From Nocardioides houyundeii (GTDB lineage: Bacteria > Actinomycetota > Actinomycetes > Propionibacteriales > Nocardioidaceae): a stretch of 64,000 nt of DNA. Of the stretch, positions 27,158 through 36,483 are shown piece by piece (position 1 is the first letter of the stretch; the number at the start of each line of letters is the position of its first letter). The notes beneath the pieces were generated by a model, which was not told the DNA's origin, did no database searches, and saw nothing but the letters and a program-made list of their open reading frames with translations. Location of the stretch: assembly GCF_002865585.1 (NCBI RefSeq), contig NZ_CP025581.1, forward strand, positions 868,001 to 932,000. Reading direction: 5' to 3'. A program made the position numbers and the translations under genes.

Positions 27158-28333
27158 ATGGTCCGACGACGGGTTGCGGTCTCGGTGGTCTCGGTGTGGA
27201 ACGACGAGGCGGTGCTCGGGGCCTGTCTGGACCGCTCGGTGCGCGAGCTGCGGCACACCGCTCCCGAGACCGAGCTGGTGGCGGTGGACAACCGCGGACA
27301 GCGCTGCGCCACGGCGGGGTCGGCCCTCAACGAGGGAGTCCGGGAAGCGACCCGGGACGTGGTGGCCTTCGTCCAGCAGGACATCTACCTGCACTCCCTG
27401 GTCGCCCTGGAGGAGGCCGCGGCGCTGCTGACCGAGGACCCGTCGCTGGCGATGGTCGGGGCGGTCGGCATCGACGCCGACGGTCGGGTCCGGGGCCGGA
27501 TCCGCGACCGGGTGGTCCTGATCGGGGAGGTCGCGGACTCGCCGGTGCCGGTCGACAGCCTCGACGAGGTGCTCTTCCTGGCCCGCCGCCAGGACCTGCT
27601 GGAGGACCCGCTCTCGGAGGACCCCGACCTGGCGTGGCACGCCTACGCCGTCGAGTGGGGGCTGCGGGGCAGGGCCCGGGACCGGGCCGTGGCGGCCGTC
27701 GACATCCCGCTGACCCACAACTCGCTCTCGACCAACCTGGCCCGGCTCGACGAGGCGCACGCCGCCGTGGCCGCGCTGCACCCCGACCTGCTGCCGCTGC
27801 ACACGACGTGTGGGGTGATCACCGCCGGCGGCGGCACCCGGGCGCCACGCCGACCGGGGCTGCTGACGGACCACCGGTGGCGGCTGCGCTGGGCCAAGGG
27901 GTCGTGGGCCCTCCGCGCGGCCGGCAGGGCGGCCGGCAGCAGCAGCCTGGTGCTGGGGGACCTGCGCCGAGACGTCGACCGCGTCGCCGCGCACGTGCCC
28001 GGCCGGCTCCGGATCCACGACCTGGTGCCCGCGCAGCACCCGTTCCCCGACGCCCCGGGCGGGACGTGCCTGCCCCGCGCCGGCTACGACGTGTGGTTCA
28101 CCAGCGGCTCGCTGGCCGAGCGCCCGGCGCCCGACCGCCCCGATGACGCCTGCCTGTGGACCAACGTCACGCTGACGGACCTGGTCGAGCTGGGCCCGGC
28201 CCTGGCGGGGGCCCCGCACGTGATCGGCTACCACGACGACATCGGCTACTGGGTGCTGACCGGCGAGGCGGCCCGTCGGCGCGACGAGATCTGGACCGAC
28301 CCCCGGTCGCGCCCCGCGCGGCTGCCGGTGTGA
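27158..28333 (+). CDS. Family 2-like glycosyltransferase with C-terminal extension
   Basis: 391 residues. The first 230 resemble a GT-A transferase (VSVVSVWNDEAVLGACLDRS, ELVAVDNRGQ, DVVAFVQQDIYLH), with QQD at the position of the metal-binding acidic motif. This variant is seen in some polysaccharide-locus GT2 proteins. The remaining 160 residues have no domain I recognise. The stop lies 12 bases before the next glycosyltransferase, so the two are probably co-transcribed. It is divergent from the Wzz operon. The acceptor is unknown, and activity is inferred from the fold only. Confidence 0.7.
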   Translation: MVRRRVAVSVVSVWNDEAVLGACLDRSVRELRHTAPETELVAVDNRGQRCATAGSALNEGVREATRDVVAFVQQDIYLHSLVALEEAAALLTEDPSLAMVGAVGIDADGRVRGRIRDRVVLIGEVADSPVPVDSLDEVLFLARRQDLLEDPLSEDPDLAWHAYAVEWGLRGRARDRAVAAVDIPLTHNSLSTNLARLDEAHAAVAALHPDLLPLHTTCGVITAGGGTRAPRRPGLLTDHRWRLRWAKGSWALRAAGRAAGSSSLVLGDLRRDVDRVAAHVPGRLRIHDLVPAQHPFPDAPGGTCLPRAGYDVWFTSGSLAERPAPDRPDDACLWTNVTLTDLVELGPALAGAPHVIGYHDDIGYWVLTGEAARRRDEIWTDPRSRPARLPV

Positions 28334-28345
28334 GGTCGACCGGCC

Positions 28346-29455
28346 GTGACGAACGTGGTCTACGCCCTGGGCTACCGCACCTGGGACGACGGGGTGAAGG
28401 TCGGCTACGCCTTCTCGCCCGAGCGGATCGCTGCCCGCCTGCGCGATGACCCCACCGTCGAGCGCGTGGTCCTCGTCGACCCGGTGCGCAGCCACCTCAA
28501 GCGCCTGGTGCCGCAGCGCCCCGCGGCGCCGCGCTTCTCCTCCGACCCCACCCGCAGGCACCTCCAGCCGCGCCGCTGGCGGCGCGGGGAGCCCACCGAG
28601 CACGACGAGGCCGTGACGATCCAGCGTCGCCTCGAGGGCCGGCTGCGCCGCCTGGGCGACCACCAGGACACCGTGCTGGTCACCAGCCACCCGGTCCTGG
28701 CCGCGGTGGCCGACCGAGGAGGCTGGCGCGACGTGGCCTACTACGCCTGGGACGACTTCCGCGGCGTCCCCGGGTCGGCCGCCCTGGTGCAGTGGGCCTA
28801 CGACCAGATCGCGGTCCGCGACGTCAACGTCGTCGCGGTGACGCCCGCCATCGTGGACATCGTCGGCGCCCGCCGCAGCACCGTGGTCCCCAACGGCATC
28901 GTCGCCGCCGACTTCGAGCCGCCCGCCGCGCTGCCCGACTGGTACGGCGCCCTGCCCGGGCCGGTGGCGTTCTACGCCGGCAGCCTCCAGCGCCGCATCG
29001 ACGTGGCCGCGCTGCTCGAGCTGGCCGACGACCTGCCCCCCGAGTGGCGTCTGGTGCTCGTCGGCCCCCTGCAGGAGCCGGAGTGCTTCGCCGGCCTCGC
29101 AGCGCGGCCGAACGTGCTCATCAGGCCCGCGGAGCCCCGTCCCCAGGTGCTGGCGATGATGGCCGCCGCCACCGTCTGCCTGGTACCCCACCTGCCCGAG
29201 ACCGAGGGGATGAGCCCGCTGAAGGTCTACGAGTACCTCGGCGCGGGCGCTCCGGTCGTCGCCACCGACCTGCGCCCGATGCGCGGTCTCTCCCCGCACT
29301 GTCGGCTGGTCGCCCCCGGGCAGCGGCTGGCACCGGAGGTGCTGGCCGCAGCGGAGGAGCCCCGGGCCACCAGGGCCGAGGTGCTGGGCTTCCGGAAGGA
29401 GCACGACTGGGATCACCGCTACCTCGCCTGGCGGTCGGCGGTCATCGGCACCTGA
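28346..29455 (+). CDS. GT-B glycosyltransferase
   Basis: A 369-residue protein with an N-terminal acceptor half (VVYALGYRTWDDGVKVGYAF) and a C-terminal donor half: FYAGSLQRRIDV, LVLVGPLQEPE and EGMSPLKVYEYLGAGAPVVATDL, the last holding the conserved Glu of retaining GT4-like enzymes. The start is GTG at 28346. Its last 37 bases overlap the convergent glycosyltransferase on the other strand. The two-gene forward operon with 27158 adds two more transferases to the locus, so the repeat unit may have four to six sugars. Confidence 0.83.
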   Translation: MTNVVYALGYRTWDDGVKVGYAFSPERIAARLRDDPTVERVVLVDPVRSHLKRLVPQRPAAPRFSSDPTRRHLQPRRWRRGEPTEHDEAVTIQRRLEGRLRRLGDHQDTVLVTSHPVLAAVADRGGWRDVAYYAWDDFRGVPGSAALVQWAYDQIAVRDVNVVAVTPAIVDIVGARRSTVVPNGIVAADFEPPAALPDWYGALPGPVAFYAGSLQRRIDVAALLELADDLPPEWRLVLVGPLQEPECFAGLAARPNVLIRPAEPRPQVLAMMAAATVCLVPHLPETEGMSPLKVYEYLGAGAPVVATDLRPMRGLSPHCRLVAPGQRLAPEVLAAAEEPRATRAEVLGFRKEHDWDHRYLAWRSAVIGT

Positions 29456-30609
29456 GCCGAGGAGCCGTTCGCGTCGTCGAGGATGGAGCGGAGCCGGTCG
29501 GCGAACGCGGCTGCGGAGAAGTGCTGCTCCGCGCGTGCCCGGGCCGCTGCTCCCAGGTCGGCCCGCAGCCGCGGGTCCACCAGCAGCCGGCGTACGGCGG
29601 CCGCGAAGGCGGGCACGTCCTCGGCCGGCACCACGATGCCGGCCTCGCCCACCTGCTCGCGCACGCTGCCGACGTCGAAGGCCACCACCGGCTTGCCCAG
29701 CAGCATCGCCTCCAGGACCACCAGCGGGAACGGGTCGTCGCGCGAGGGCAGGGTCGCCACGTCGAAACGGGCCATGGCCGGGTAGGGGTTGGCGCGGGGC
29801 CCGGTGAACTCCACCCCCGGACCCGGGACGGCCAGGGCGGGCTCGCCGAGCTCGCCGACCCAGACGAAGCGGGCGGTCCGCGTCTCCTCGTCGGCGTGCA
29901 CGGCGGCCGCCACCTGCAGCCACAGATCGGTGCCCTTGCGCAGCCCCACACTGCCGGTGGCGCCGACCACCGGTCCCGACTCCTGTCCTGCGGCACGCCC
30001 CGACTCCTGTCCCGGGGCCTGCCCCGGCGTCTCCGCGCCGTCCGCGGCCAGGGCTCGGACCCGGCCGTCGTCAGGGACCGAGGGCAGCAGCGCCACGTCG
30101 TGGTGGCTGCGCCCGGTGCGAGCCACCAGGTCGCCTCGGACCGACTCGGAGCAGGCCACCAGCCGTACTCCGCGCAGGTCCCGGGACCGGGCCTGCTCCA
30201 GGAACAGCTCGGTGTTGGCGTCCGACTCGTGCACGTGCAGCAGCGTGCGGATCCGCAGCCACCGGGCCGGGTGCAGGTAGATCGCCGAGGCCGTGGTGTT
30301 GAGGTAGACCAGGTCGGGACGGTGCCGGGCCAGGGTCGCGGTGGCCGCGGCCACGTCGACCAGCCAGGCGACCAGGCGCAGCGAGCGCACCAGCCACAGG
30401 CGCCGGCGTACCCCCAGGAGGAGCTCGAGCCGGGTGGGCGCCACCGCGTCGAAGTCGGCCAGCAGCGGCCCTCGCCGCCGGGAGACCACCCTCACCCGGT
30501 CGCCCTCGGCGACCAGGCAGCGGGCGACCAGCAGGGCGACCATCGGCGCGCCGGTGCGCGAGGCGTCGTGGGTCACCAGGACCACCCGCCGTGCCGCGGA
30601 CCCGGTCAT
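29419..30609 (-). CDS. Family 4 glycosyltransferase
   Basis: A 396-residue GT-B enzyme. VVLVTHDASRTGAPMVALLVA is the typical N-terminal glycine-rich loop, HVHESDANTELF the central segment, and DDPFPLVVLEAMLLGKPVVAF the donor site with the E-x7-E pattern. A Gln/Gly-rich low-complexity insert (PGQAPGQESG) lies between the two halves. The start at 30609 overlaps the flippase stop by 4 bases, so it is translationally coupled. The 3' end overlaps the convergent gene by 37 bases. Confidence 0.87.
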   Translation of the reverse strand: MTGSAARRVVLVTHDASRTGAPMVALLVARCLVAEGDRVRVVSRRRGPLLADFDAVAPTRLELLLGVRRRLWLVRSLRLVAWLVDVAAATATLARHRPDLVYLNTTASAIYLHPARWLRIRTLLHVHESDANTELFLEQARSRDLRGVRLVACSESVRGDLVARTGRSHHDVALLPSVPDDGRVRALAADGAETPGQAPGQESGRAAGQESGPVVGATGSVGLRKGTDLWLQVAAAVHADEETRTARFVWVGELGEPALAVPGPGVEFTGPRANPYPAMARFDVATLPSRDDPFPLVVLEAMLLGKPVVAFDVGSVREQVGEAGIVVPAEDVPAFAAAVRRLLVDPRLRADLGAAARARAEQHFSAAAFADRLRSILDDANGSSAQVPMTADRQAR

Positions 30610-32057
30610 GGCGTCACCGGTGCGCGCCGGGAGCCCAGGAGCCGGATGTCGGCCTCCGCGAGGAGCTGGCGCCCCATCAGCGACCCGTAGACCAGCAGGC
30701 CGGCCAGGGCGCCGGCGGCCAGGGCCAGCGCCGGGGTCGAGAACGCCTGGCTCGCCAGCCACCCGGCTGCCCCGGCGGCGGCACTGGCCGCGGTGGGCCG
30801 GACGAGTGCGCCGGCCAGCCCGGAGGCGTCCACGCCGATGCCGTGCAGCGCCCGCACGTACATCGGGACCGACACCACGGTGACCACGACGACCTGGGCG
30901 AGCGCAGCGCCCAGGATGCCGCCGACCCGGACCCCGACGACCAGCGCGGGCAGCAGCGTGACCAGCCAGGCGAGCTGCACCACGAAGACGGCACGCGAGT
31001 TGCCGTGCGCCAGCAGGAACGAGGCGAACAGGTCGAACGCCACCCGCACCGCGCCGAAGATCCCCAGCGCGGCCAGCGCCGGCCAGGCGGCGGCCCACCG
31101 GTCGCCGTACAGGGTCCGGATCACGGGCTCGGCCAGCACCGCGAGCGCGACCCCGGCCGGCGCGGCGATCGACCAGGTCAGGCGCAGGCTGCGCCGCAGC
31201 ACCACCGACTGGTCCTGCTCGGTGGTGCGGCTGAACCCGGGCAGGGCCACCGCCCGGATGGCCTGTCCCAGCACCGTCATCGGCCAGCTGGAGACGTTGA
31301 AGGCCAGCACGTAGTAGCCGAGCAGGACCAGCCCGGCACCGTGGGCGATGACCGGCGTGGGGATGCCGAGGGTGGTCCAGGACAGCACGTTGGCCCCTGC
31401 GATGGGGATGCCGAACCGGACCGACTCCGAGGCCAGGTCGGTGTCCCACCCGAAGCGCGGGCGCCGTCGCGCCGCCACGAACAGCAGCAGCGTGGCCACC
31501 GCCTGCCCGACCAGCCGACCGCAGGCCAGCCCCAGGGCGCCCATGTCGAGCTGCACGATGAGCAGGATCGAGACGGTGGTGCCGCAGAGGAAGTCGGCTG
31601 CAGTCACCGCCAGCAGGTGGCCCTGCCGGAACTGGCGCTGCAGCAGGGCGAACGGGACCACGCCCAGGCCGCCCAGCGCGATGGTGGCGCCCAGCACGGC
31701 GATGGCGCTGGTCGCCTCCGAGCTGCCCATCCCGGCCGCGATCACCGGCGATGCCAGCACCACCGCCGCGCTCAGGCCGGCACCGCTGAGCGCCCCGAGC
31801 GTGGCGATCGTCGGCGCGGTCGCCTCGAAGTGCGCGGTCCGGATCAGCTGCGTGCCGAGCCCCAGGTCGCTCAGGCTCATCACCAGGGTCTGCACGGTCA
31901 GGGCGACCGCGAAGGTGCCGAACTCCGAGGGAGTGAGCAGCCGCGCCAGCACGATGCCGACGACCAGCGAGCCGACCCGGAGCAGCAGGCTGTTCAGGGC
32001 GCTCCAGGTCAGCCCGGACTTGACCGCCCGGTCCAGCGGCGCCTCGGTGGCACTCAC
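30606..32057 (-). CDS. Polysaccharide flippase (Wzx-like, MOP superfamily)
   Basis: A 483-residue polytopic membrane protein with about fourteen hydrophobic helices. The start AVKSGLTWSALNSLLLRVGSLVVGIVLARLL is the classic N-terminal signature of the polysaccharide synthesis/MOP flippases. It would move the undecaprenyl-linked repeat unit across the membrane before polymerisation. GTG start 32057 overlaps the stop of the upstream GT2 (GTGA), and the downstream GT4 overlaps again, so three genes form one coupled unit. Together with the Wzy- and Wzz-like genes this indicates a Wzx/Wzy-dependent pathway. Confidence 0.9.
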   Translation of the reverse strand: MSATEAPLDRAVKSGLTWSALNSLLLRVGSLVVGIVLARLLTPSEFGTFAVALTVQTLVMSLSDLGLGTQLIRTAHFEATAPTIATLGALSGAGLSAAVVLASPVIAAGMGSSEATSAIAVLGATIALGGLGVVPFALLQRQFRQGHLLAVTAADFLCGTTVSILLIVQLDMGALGLACGRLVGQAVATLLLFVAARRRPRFGWDTDLASESVRFGIPIAGANVLSWTTLGIPTPVIAHGAGLVLLGYYVLAFNVSSWPMTVLGQAIRAVALPGFSRTTEQDQSVVLRRSLRLTWSIAAPAGVALAVLAEPVIRTLYGDRWAAAWPALAALGIFGAVRVAFDLFASFLLAHGNSRAVFVVQLAWLVTLLPALVVGVRVGGILGAALAQVVVVTVVSVPMYVRALHGIGVDASGLAGALVRPTAASAAAGAAGWLASQAFSTPALALAAGALAGLLVYGSLMGRQLLAEADIRLLGSRRAPVTP

Positions 32058-33142
32058 GTGCCCCACCGGTGCCGACGCTGCCACCGCAGCGCCCAGCGGG
32101 CCTCGAAGAGCCGGCGGGAGGCCGGTGCGTGCCAGGCCGGTGCGCCGGCCCGGCTCCGGGACTCCACCGCCCGGCCCAGTCGGGTGCCGGTGACCGCGGG
32201 CCACTGCTCGCGGGCGAACTCGGCCAGTCCCGCCACCAGCCCCTCGGCCTGCCCAGCGCCGTGCGGCCCAGCGTCGTGCGGCCCGGGGGCGTCGAGCTCG
32301 TTGAGCGCGTAGCGCAGCGCCTCGCGGGCGAAGGTACGGCGGGAGGCGGCGCGCATCTCGGCCGCACCGGGCAGCGTCGAGCCCGCGCCCTCGCGGCCCA
32401 GGAAGTGCTCGAGCAGCACCGATCGCTCGCGCATGTCGGTCAGGACGCCGGCGTAGTCCGTGCTGTGCATGTTGGCGCCGTGGTCGCGGTAGTAGGCCTG
32501 GGTGCCGTTGACCCTCCCGACGTCTCCCACCGTCGCGGCCTGGAGCCACAGCAGCATGTCGGCAGCGTGCGGGAACCGGGGGTCGTAGCCACCGAACCGC
32601 TCGATCACCTCGCGTCGCACGATCGCCTCGGGGTTGGTGATCAGGTTGCCGGTGGTGCGGCACGAGCGCTCCACCCATTCCGGGCCCCGCCAGGTGGACC
32701 AGGACCGCGCGCGCTGCGGTTCCGGCAGCGGCGGCTCGGCGAAGGTCAGCACCTGGCCGTAGACGAGGCTGAGCTCGGGGTGCGCCCCGAACAGGGCGGC
32801 GGCCCGGCCCAGCGCCCCGGGGGCCAGCTGGTCGTCGGCCGAGAGCAGCACGACGTAGTCGCCGGTGACCTCCGCGAGCCCGGTGTTGTAGGTGGCGATG
32901 TGGCGCTTGTTGACCGGGTTGCGGATCAGGCGCACCTGCGGGTGCTGGGTCGCCAGCCGCTCGGCGACCGCGGCGCTGTCGTCGGTGGAGCAGTCGTCCA
33001 CCACGATCACCTCGAGGTCCACCCCGGGCTGGGCCAGGACACTCTGCACGGCGTCCGGCAGGTAGTGCCCGTAGTTGTAGCAGGGGATCACCACCGAGAC
33101 GAGGGGTCGCCCGGTGCCCGCGCGGAGCCGGTGCAGCCTCAT
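32054..33142 (-). CDS. Family 2 glycosyltransferase
   Basis: A 362-residue GT-A enzyme with VSVVIPCYNYGHYLPDAVQSV, EVIVVDDCSTDDS, and LLSADD as the DxD-type metal site. The C-terminal third (KRW-poor, Arg/Ala-rich) is an extension of unknown role. It is the first of three coupled genes (GT2-flippase-GT4). ATG 33142 starts directly at a Leu/Arg-rich stretch before the conserved strand. No strong promoter was recognised in the 200 bases upstream. Confidence 0.88.
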   Translation of the reverse strand: MRLHRLRAGTGRPLVSVVIPCYNYGHYLPDAVQSVLAQPGVDLEVIVVDDCSTDDSAAVAERLATQHPQVRLIRNPVNKRHIATYNTGLAEVTGDYVVLLSADDQLAPGALGRAAALFGAHPELSLVYGQVLTFAEPPLPEPQRARSWSTWRGPEWVERSCRTTGNLITNPEAIVRREVIERFGGYDPRFPHAADMLLWLQAATVGDVGRVNGTQAYYRDHGANMHSTDYAGVLTDMRERSVLLEHFLGREGAGSTLPGAAEMRAASRRTFAREALRYALNELDAPGPHDAGPHGAGQAEGLVAGLAEFAREQWPAVTGTRLGRAVESRSRAGAPAWHAPASRRLFEARWALRWQRRHRWGT

Positions 33143-33341
33143 CGCGCCCCCGCCGGCTCTCGATCGAGCTGGACAGCGATCTCTGCGCTGATCATCAAAT
33201 CCGCCCTCTGACTCTGCGCGAGGCCGGCAGTGCCGACCGCGTGGGCCCCCCGGACCACCTCTTCATCGTCCGTGGGCCCGGACGCCGTGTCATAGCCCGT
33301 CTTCGGTATATCGAGCCTCACGACGAGCCTCACGACGGTGC
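33143..33341. other. Intergenic gap between the TolB-like gene and GT2
   Basis: No gene with support. It holds short imperfect CCTCACGAC repeats near 33315-33350 that run into the end of the TolB-like gene. A promoter for the GT2-flippase-GT4 unit could lie here, but I see no convincing boxes. Confidence 0.4.
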
Positions 33342-34373
33342 TCACGACGGTGAGCCCGGTCGCACCACGGTGGGGGACCACGCCTCCTGGATGAAGAGCT
33401 CGGGCTCGGCACCGGGACGCACCGGGATCGACCACACGTCGTTCACGCCGGGCTGGTCCGCGCGCGGCAACCCGTAGAGCAGGGTCTCGTCGTCGAGCCA
33501 GGCGACCTGGTCGTCCACCCCGCGCGGGCCGTCCCCGAGCTCGGTACGGCGGCCGGTCGCCAGGTCCAGCACCGCCAGGCTCCACTGCCGGCCCTCGCCG
33601 GGATCGACGTCGACCTTGAAGGCCAGCCGGCTGCCGTCGGGGGAGAGCGAGGGGCACTCGCCGTCCGCGGCCACCGAGGTGAGCGTCCGGGTCTCCAGGT
33701 CGCCCTCGACGAGCCAGACCCGACCTCCGGTGCCGACGGTGGCGTAGAAGCGCCGGTCGTCGCGGAACGTCACCCCCCACACGTTGCGGTCCACGGGCTC
33801 GACCTGCTCTCCGTCGAGCACCAGGTCGAACTTCTCCAGGTTGCCCCAGCTCCGCCCGCCCCCGGTCTCCCGGACCACGGTGGCGGTGGAGAAGCCGACG
33901 CTCATGTAGGAGTGGCCGGTGACGAACGAGGTGGTCGCCACCAGGGCGCCGTCGGGGGAGAGTCGGGTGCGGCTGGGGACGCCGGGGAGGGGGTAGGTCT
34001 GCGCCACCTGCCAGTCGGGGCTGAGCTCGTGGGCCTCGAACCGGGTGACCACGCCGGGCTGCACCACCAGGCAGGACGCGCCCAACTCCGAGGCCGCCAC
34101 CCGGTCGCAGGGCACGTCGGTGAAGGCTCGCGGCCCCGTGGGGTCCGCCAGCGGCACCATCGCGACCAGGCCGTAGCGGTTGTCCAGGCCGCTGTGCCGG
34201 AACACCACGCGGGGACCGCTGATCGTCTGTGCGCCGGGCACCTGGGCCACCTGGGGGTCCCGGCCCCGGGTCTGCTCGAAGCTCTGGTGCTCCGCCAGCG
34301 CGTACCAGGCGGTCGCCGCGGCCACCACGGCGACCAGGAGCACGAAGACGCCCACCCGCAGCCGGGTGCTCAC
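33342..34373 (-). CDS. Membrane-anchored TolB-like beta-propeller protein
   Basis: 343 residues. The N-terminus has one hydrophobic helix (VGVFVLLVAVVAAATAWYAL), either a signal anchor or an uncleaved signal. The rest has WD40/TolB-like propeller repeats: LSPDGALVATTS, CPSLSPDGSRLAFKVDVDPG, LAVLDLATGRRTELG, DDQVAWLDDETLLYGLP. GTG 34373 overlaps the stop of the MFS gene. Such propellers usually mediate protein contacts outside the membrane. Its place in the island suggests a link to polysaccharide export or sensing. No catalytic residues are evident. Confidence 0.75.
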   Translation of the reverse strand: MSTRLRVGVFVLLVAVVAAATAWYALAEHQSFEQTRGRDPQVAQVPGAQTISGPRVVFRHSGLDNRYGLVAMVPLADPTGPRAFTDVPCDRVAASELGASCLVVQPGVVTRFEAHELSPDWQVAQTYPLPGVPSRTRLSPDGALVATTSFVTGHSYMSVGFSTATVVRETGGGRSWGNLEKFDLVLDGEQVEPVDRNVWGVTFRDDRRFYATVGTGGRVWLVEGDLETRTLTSVAADGECPSLSPDGSRLAFKVDVDPGEGRQWSLAVLDLATGRRTELGDGPRGVDDQVAWLDDETLLYGLPRADQPGVNDVWSIPVRPGAEPELFIQEAWSPTVVRPGSPS

Positions 34374-35644
34374 GAGACCACGCGATCCAGGCCGAGCCGG
34401 CCCAGCTGGGTGGCGGCGACCAGCACGGCCGCCACCAGCAGGCCGGCGACCAGGAGCAGTGCGGCGCTCGAGCCCAGGGCCAGCCACAGCAGGCCGAAGC
34501 CGAACGAGGAGCCCATCCGGGCCAGGGCGACGACCGTCTGGGCGGCGGCGATGCCGCTGCCGCGTGCCCGCAGCGGGACGAGTCGTCCGGCCAACGCCGC
34601 GGTGACGCCGTCGGTGGCGGCGTAGAAGGCGCCCAGCAGCGCCAGGGTGCCGAGGGTGGAGGTCCAGGTGGAGCCCGGCAGGCAGGCACACAGGTACGCC
34701 GCGGCCAGCACCAGGTGACCGGCCACCAGCACCCGGGCGCGACCCACCCGGTCGGCGAGCCGGCCCACCGGCACCGCCAGCGCCAGGTAGGCGATGTTGG
34801 TCCCCACGAAGAGCATGGGGAACCAGCTCGCGGCGAAGCCGCCGCGGTCCAGCAGCGCGAGGTAGAGGAAGCCGTCCCCGACCGTGAGCAGCGCCAGGCC
34901 GCCGGACACGAGCAGCAGCGGACGCAGCCGGGGCTCCGCCAGGTCGGACCAGCGCAGCGGCTCGGGCGCGGGGCCGTCCTCGGGCCGGGGCCGCGCGCGC
35001 TGGTCGGAGGCCAGCAGCCCGAGCAGCGCGACCCCGATCACGGCGAACGCCAGGGAGACCGCGAGCACCACCGAGAAGCCGTCGGGGATCAGCACCAGGA
35101 TGCCGAAGGCGATCAGCGGACCGAGCGCCGCGCCGATGGTGTCCAGCATCCGGTGCACCCCGAAGGCGCGTCCCAGGTGCTCGGTGGGCGTGGCCGAGGA
35201 GATCATCGAGTCCCGCGGCGCGGTGCGGATGCCCTTGCCGACGCGGTCAGCGGCCACCACGGCCGAGACGCTGGCGGCGCCCCCGGCGAACAGCAGGAAG
35301 ACCCGCGCCACCGCCGAGAGGGCGTAGCCGGCGAAGGCGACCCACTTGGGCCGGTCGGTGCGGTCGGCCAGCCAGCCGCCGCCCAGGCGGACCAGGGCGC
35401 TGACCCCCTGGTTGAGGCCGTCGACGAACCCGTAGGCCACCGTCGAGAGCCCCACCACCGCGGTGAGGTAGAGCGGCAGGATGGCACTGACCGACTCCGA
35501 GGAGATGTCGGTCAGCAGGCTCACCAGGCCGAGGGTCAGGACCACCCGGCCGACCCGCCGAGGCGGTGCTGCCACGCTGGAGTCCGGCTGGTCCGGCTGG
35601 TCCGGCGGTGCGGACGCTGGTCGGTCGCGCAGGGTGAGGTACAT
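34370..35644 (-). CDS. Major facilitator superfamily transporter
   Basis: A 424-residue membrane protein with about twelve helices. The motif between helices 2 and 3 (GGGWLADRTDRPKWV) matches the MFS loop signature, and a second copy (VGRLADRVGRARVL) lies in the other half. The N-terminal cytoplasmic stretch has a 9-bp tandem repeat coding PDQ. It is coupled to the TolB-like gene by GTGA and follows the lipoprotein by 6 bases. The substrate is unknown; closest in feel are drug/sugar efflux MFS proteins. Confidence 0.85.
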   Translation of the reverse strand: MYLTLRDRPASAPPDQPDQPDSSVAAPPRRVGRVVLTLGLVSLLTDISSESVSAILPLYLTAVVGLSTVAYGFVDGLNQGVSALVRLGGGWLADRTDRPKWVAFAGYALSAVARVFLLFAGGAASVSAVVAADRVGKGIRTAPRDSMISSATPTEHLGRAFGVHRMLDTIGAALGPLIAFGILVLIPDGFSVVLAVSLAFAVIGVALLGLLASDQRARPRPEDGPAPEPLRWSDLAEPRLRPLLLVSGGLALLTVGDGFLYLALLDRGGFAASWFPMLFVGTNIAYLALAVPVGRLADRVGRARVLVAGHLVLAAAYLCACLPGSTWTSTLGTLALLGAFYAATDGVTAALAGRLVPLRARGSGIAAAQTVVALARMGSSFGFGLLWLALGSSAALLLVAGLLVAAVLVAATQLGRLGLDRVVS

Positions 35645-35650
35645 GGGACC

Positions 35651-36322
35651 TCACTCCGGCCCGGCGTGCAGCACGCCGTAGACGGTGTACGTCGTCCGGG
35701 AGCCCTCTCGCCGCACGGTCACCACCACCGAGCTGCGGCCCCGGCTGAGGCCCGCCGCCTCGGACCCGGCCACCGCGGCGACCGGCTCCTCCGCCATGCC
35801 GCGCGCGGCGAGTCGCCCCCGGTAGGCGAGCAGGACCTCCGCGGCCGGCAGGGTGGTCGAGGCCTCCAGCGCCACCTGGAGGCGCGAGCCCGCCGGCGAG
35901 AGGCTGCTGCTGGTGACCCGTGAGCCGCGCACCGGGCGCAGGTAGCCCGGGAAGCCCGGTGTCAGCCCTCCGGTGACGCTGGCGGCAGCGGGGAGTGGCC
36001 GGCGTAGCAGGGCGGGGGTCGGGCGCGACTCCCGGAGCCCGGGAAGCGAGGTGGGAGCCGAGGTCCCGACCCCTGAGACCTCGGCCCCTCCCGAGGTGGC
36101 TGGCCGCTGGCCGCCGGGGGCGGCGGACGCCGTACCGGTGGGGGCCGGGGTGGTGGGGGCCGGAGTGGTGGGGGCCGGGGTGGCGGAGCTGGCGCCGGTG
36201 CGGGTGGCGCTCTGCTGGGCCGTCTGCTGGGCCGTCGGCTGTTGGGCCCCGGAGCCGGAGCAGCCGGTGCAGAGTGCGAGTGTGATGACCAGCCCGAGCA
36301 CCGGTGAACTGCCGTGCCGCAT
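35651..36322 (-). CDS. Putative lipoprotein
   Basis: 223 residues. The start MRHGSSPVLGLVITLALCTGC gives a signal with a lipobox-like end and Cys21 as the lipid-modified residue; the -3 position is Cys rather than Leu. A Gln/Thr/Pro/Ala linker with TTPAP repeats follows, then a folded domain of about 110 residues (PGFPGYLRPVRGS to the end) that I do not recognise. ATG 36322 has GAGGGGGAC upstream. It is the first gene of the lipoprotein-MFS-TolB-like operon, with a palindromic element 80 bases upstream. Confidence 0.7.
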   Translation of the reverse strand: MRHGSSPVLGLVITLALCTGCSGSGAQQPTAQQTAQQSATRTGASSATPAPTTPAPTTPAPTGTASAAPGGQRPATSGGAEVSGVGTSAPTSLPGLRESRPTPALLRRPLPAAASVTGGLTPGFPGYLRPVRGSRVTSSSLSPAGSRLQVALEASTTLPAAEVLLAYRGRLAARGMAEEPVAAVAGSEAAGLSRGRSSVVVTVRREGSRTTYTVYGVLHAGPE

Positions 36323-36400
36323 GAGTCCCCCTCGTGCCGGCGGCACCGGACCGGGTGCCGCCACCGTGAGTATCACTCGCCGAACGGCCCCTCCGGGTCG

Positions 36401-36412
36401 CCCAAATTGGGG
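36401..36412 (-). promoter_or_regulatory. CCC-N6-GGG element in a divergent promoter region
   Basis: CCCAAATTGGGG lies between the lipoprotein (minus) and the IMPase-family gene (plus), 79 and 72 bases from their starts. It is the most symmetric member of the five similar elements in the island. Confidence 0.35.
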
Positions 36413-36483
36413 TACTCGACTGCTCTCCGTCCCGGCCGTGGCCTCCGCGCGCCTGCGCCGCCGGACCATGAGAGGCTCGGGCG

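Noticed and set aside
33139..34689. A 516-residue minus-strand frame overlapping the TolB-like gene
   Set aside because: It has no domain and Pro/Arg/Gly-biased composition; the TolB-like frame shows repeated SPDG propeller motifs.
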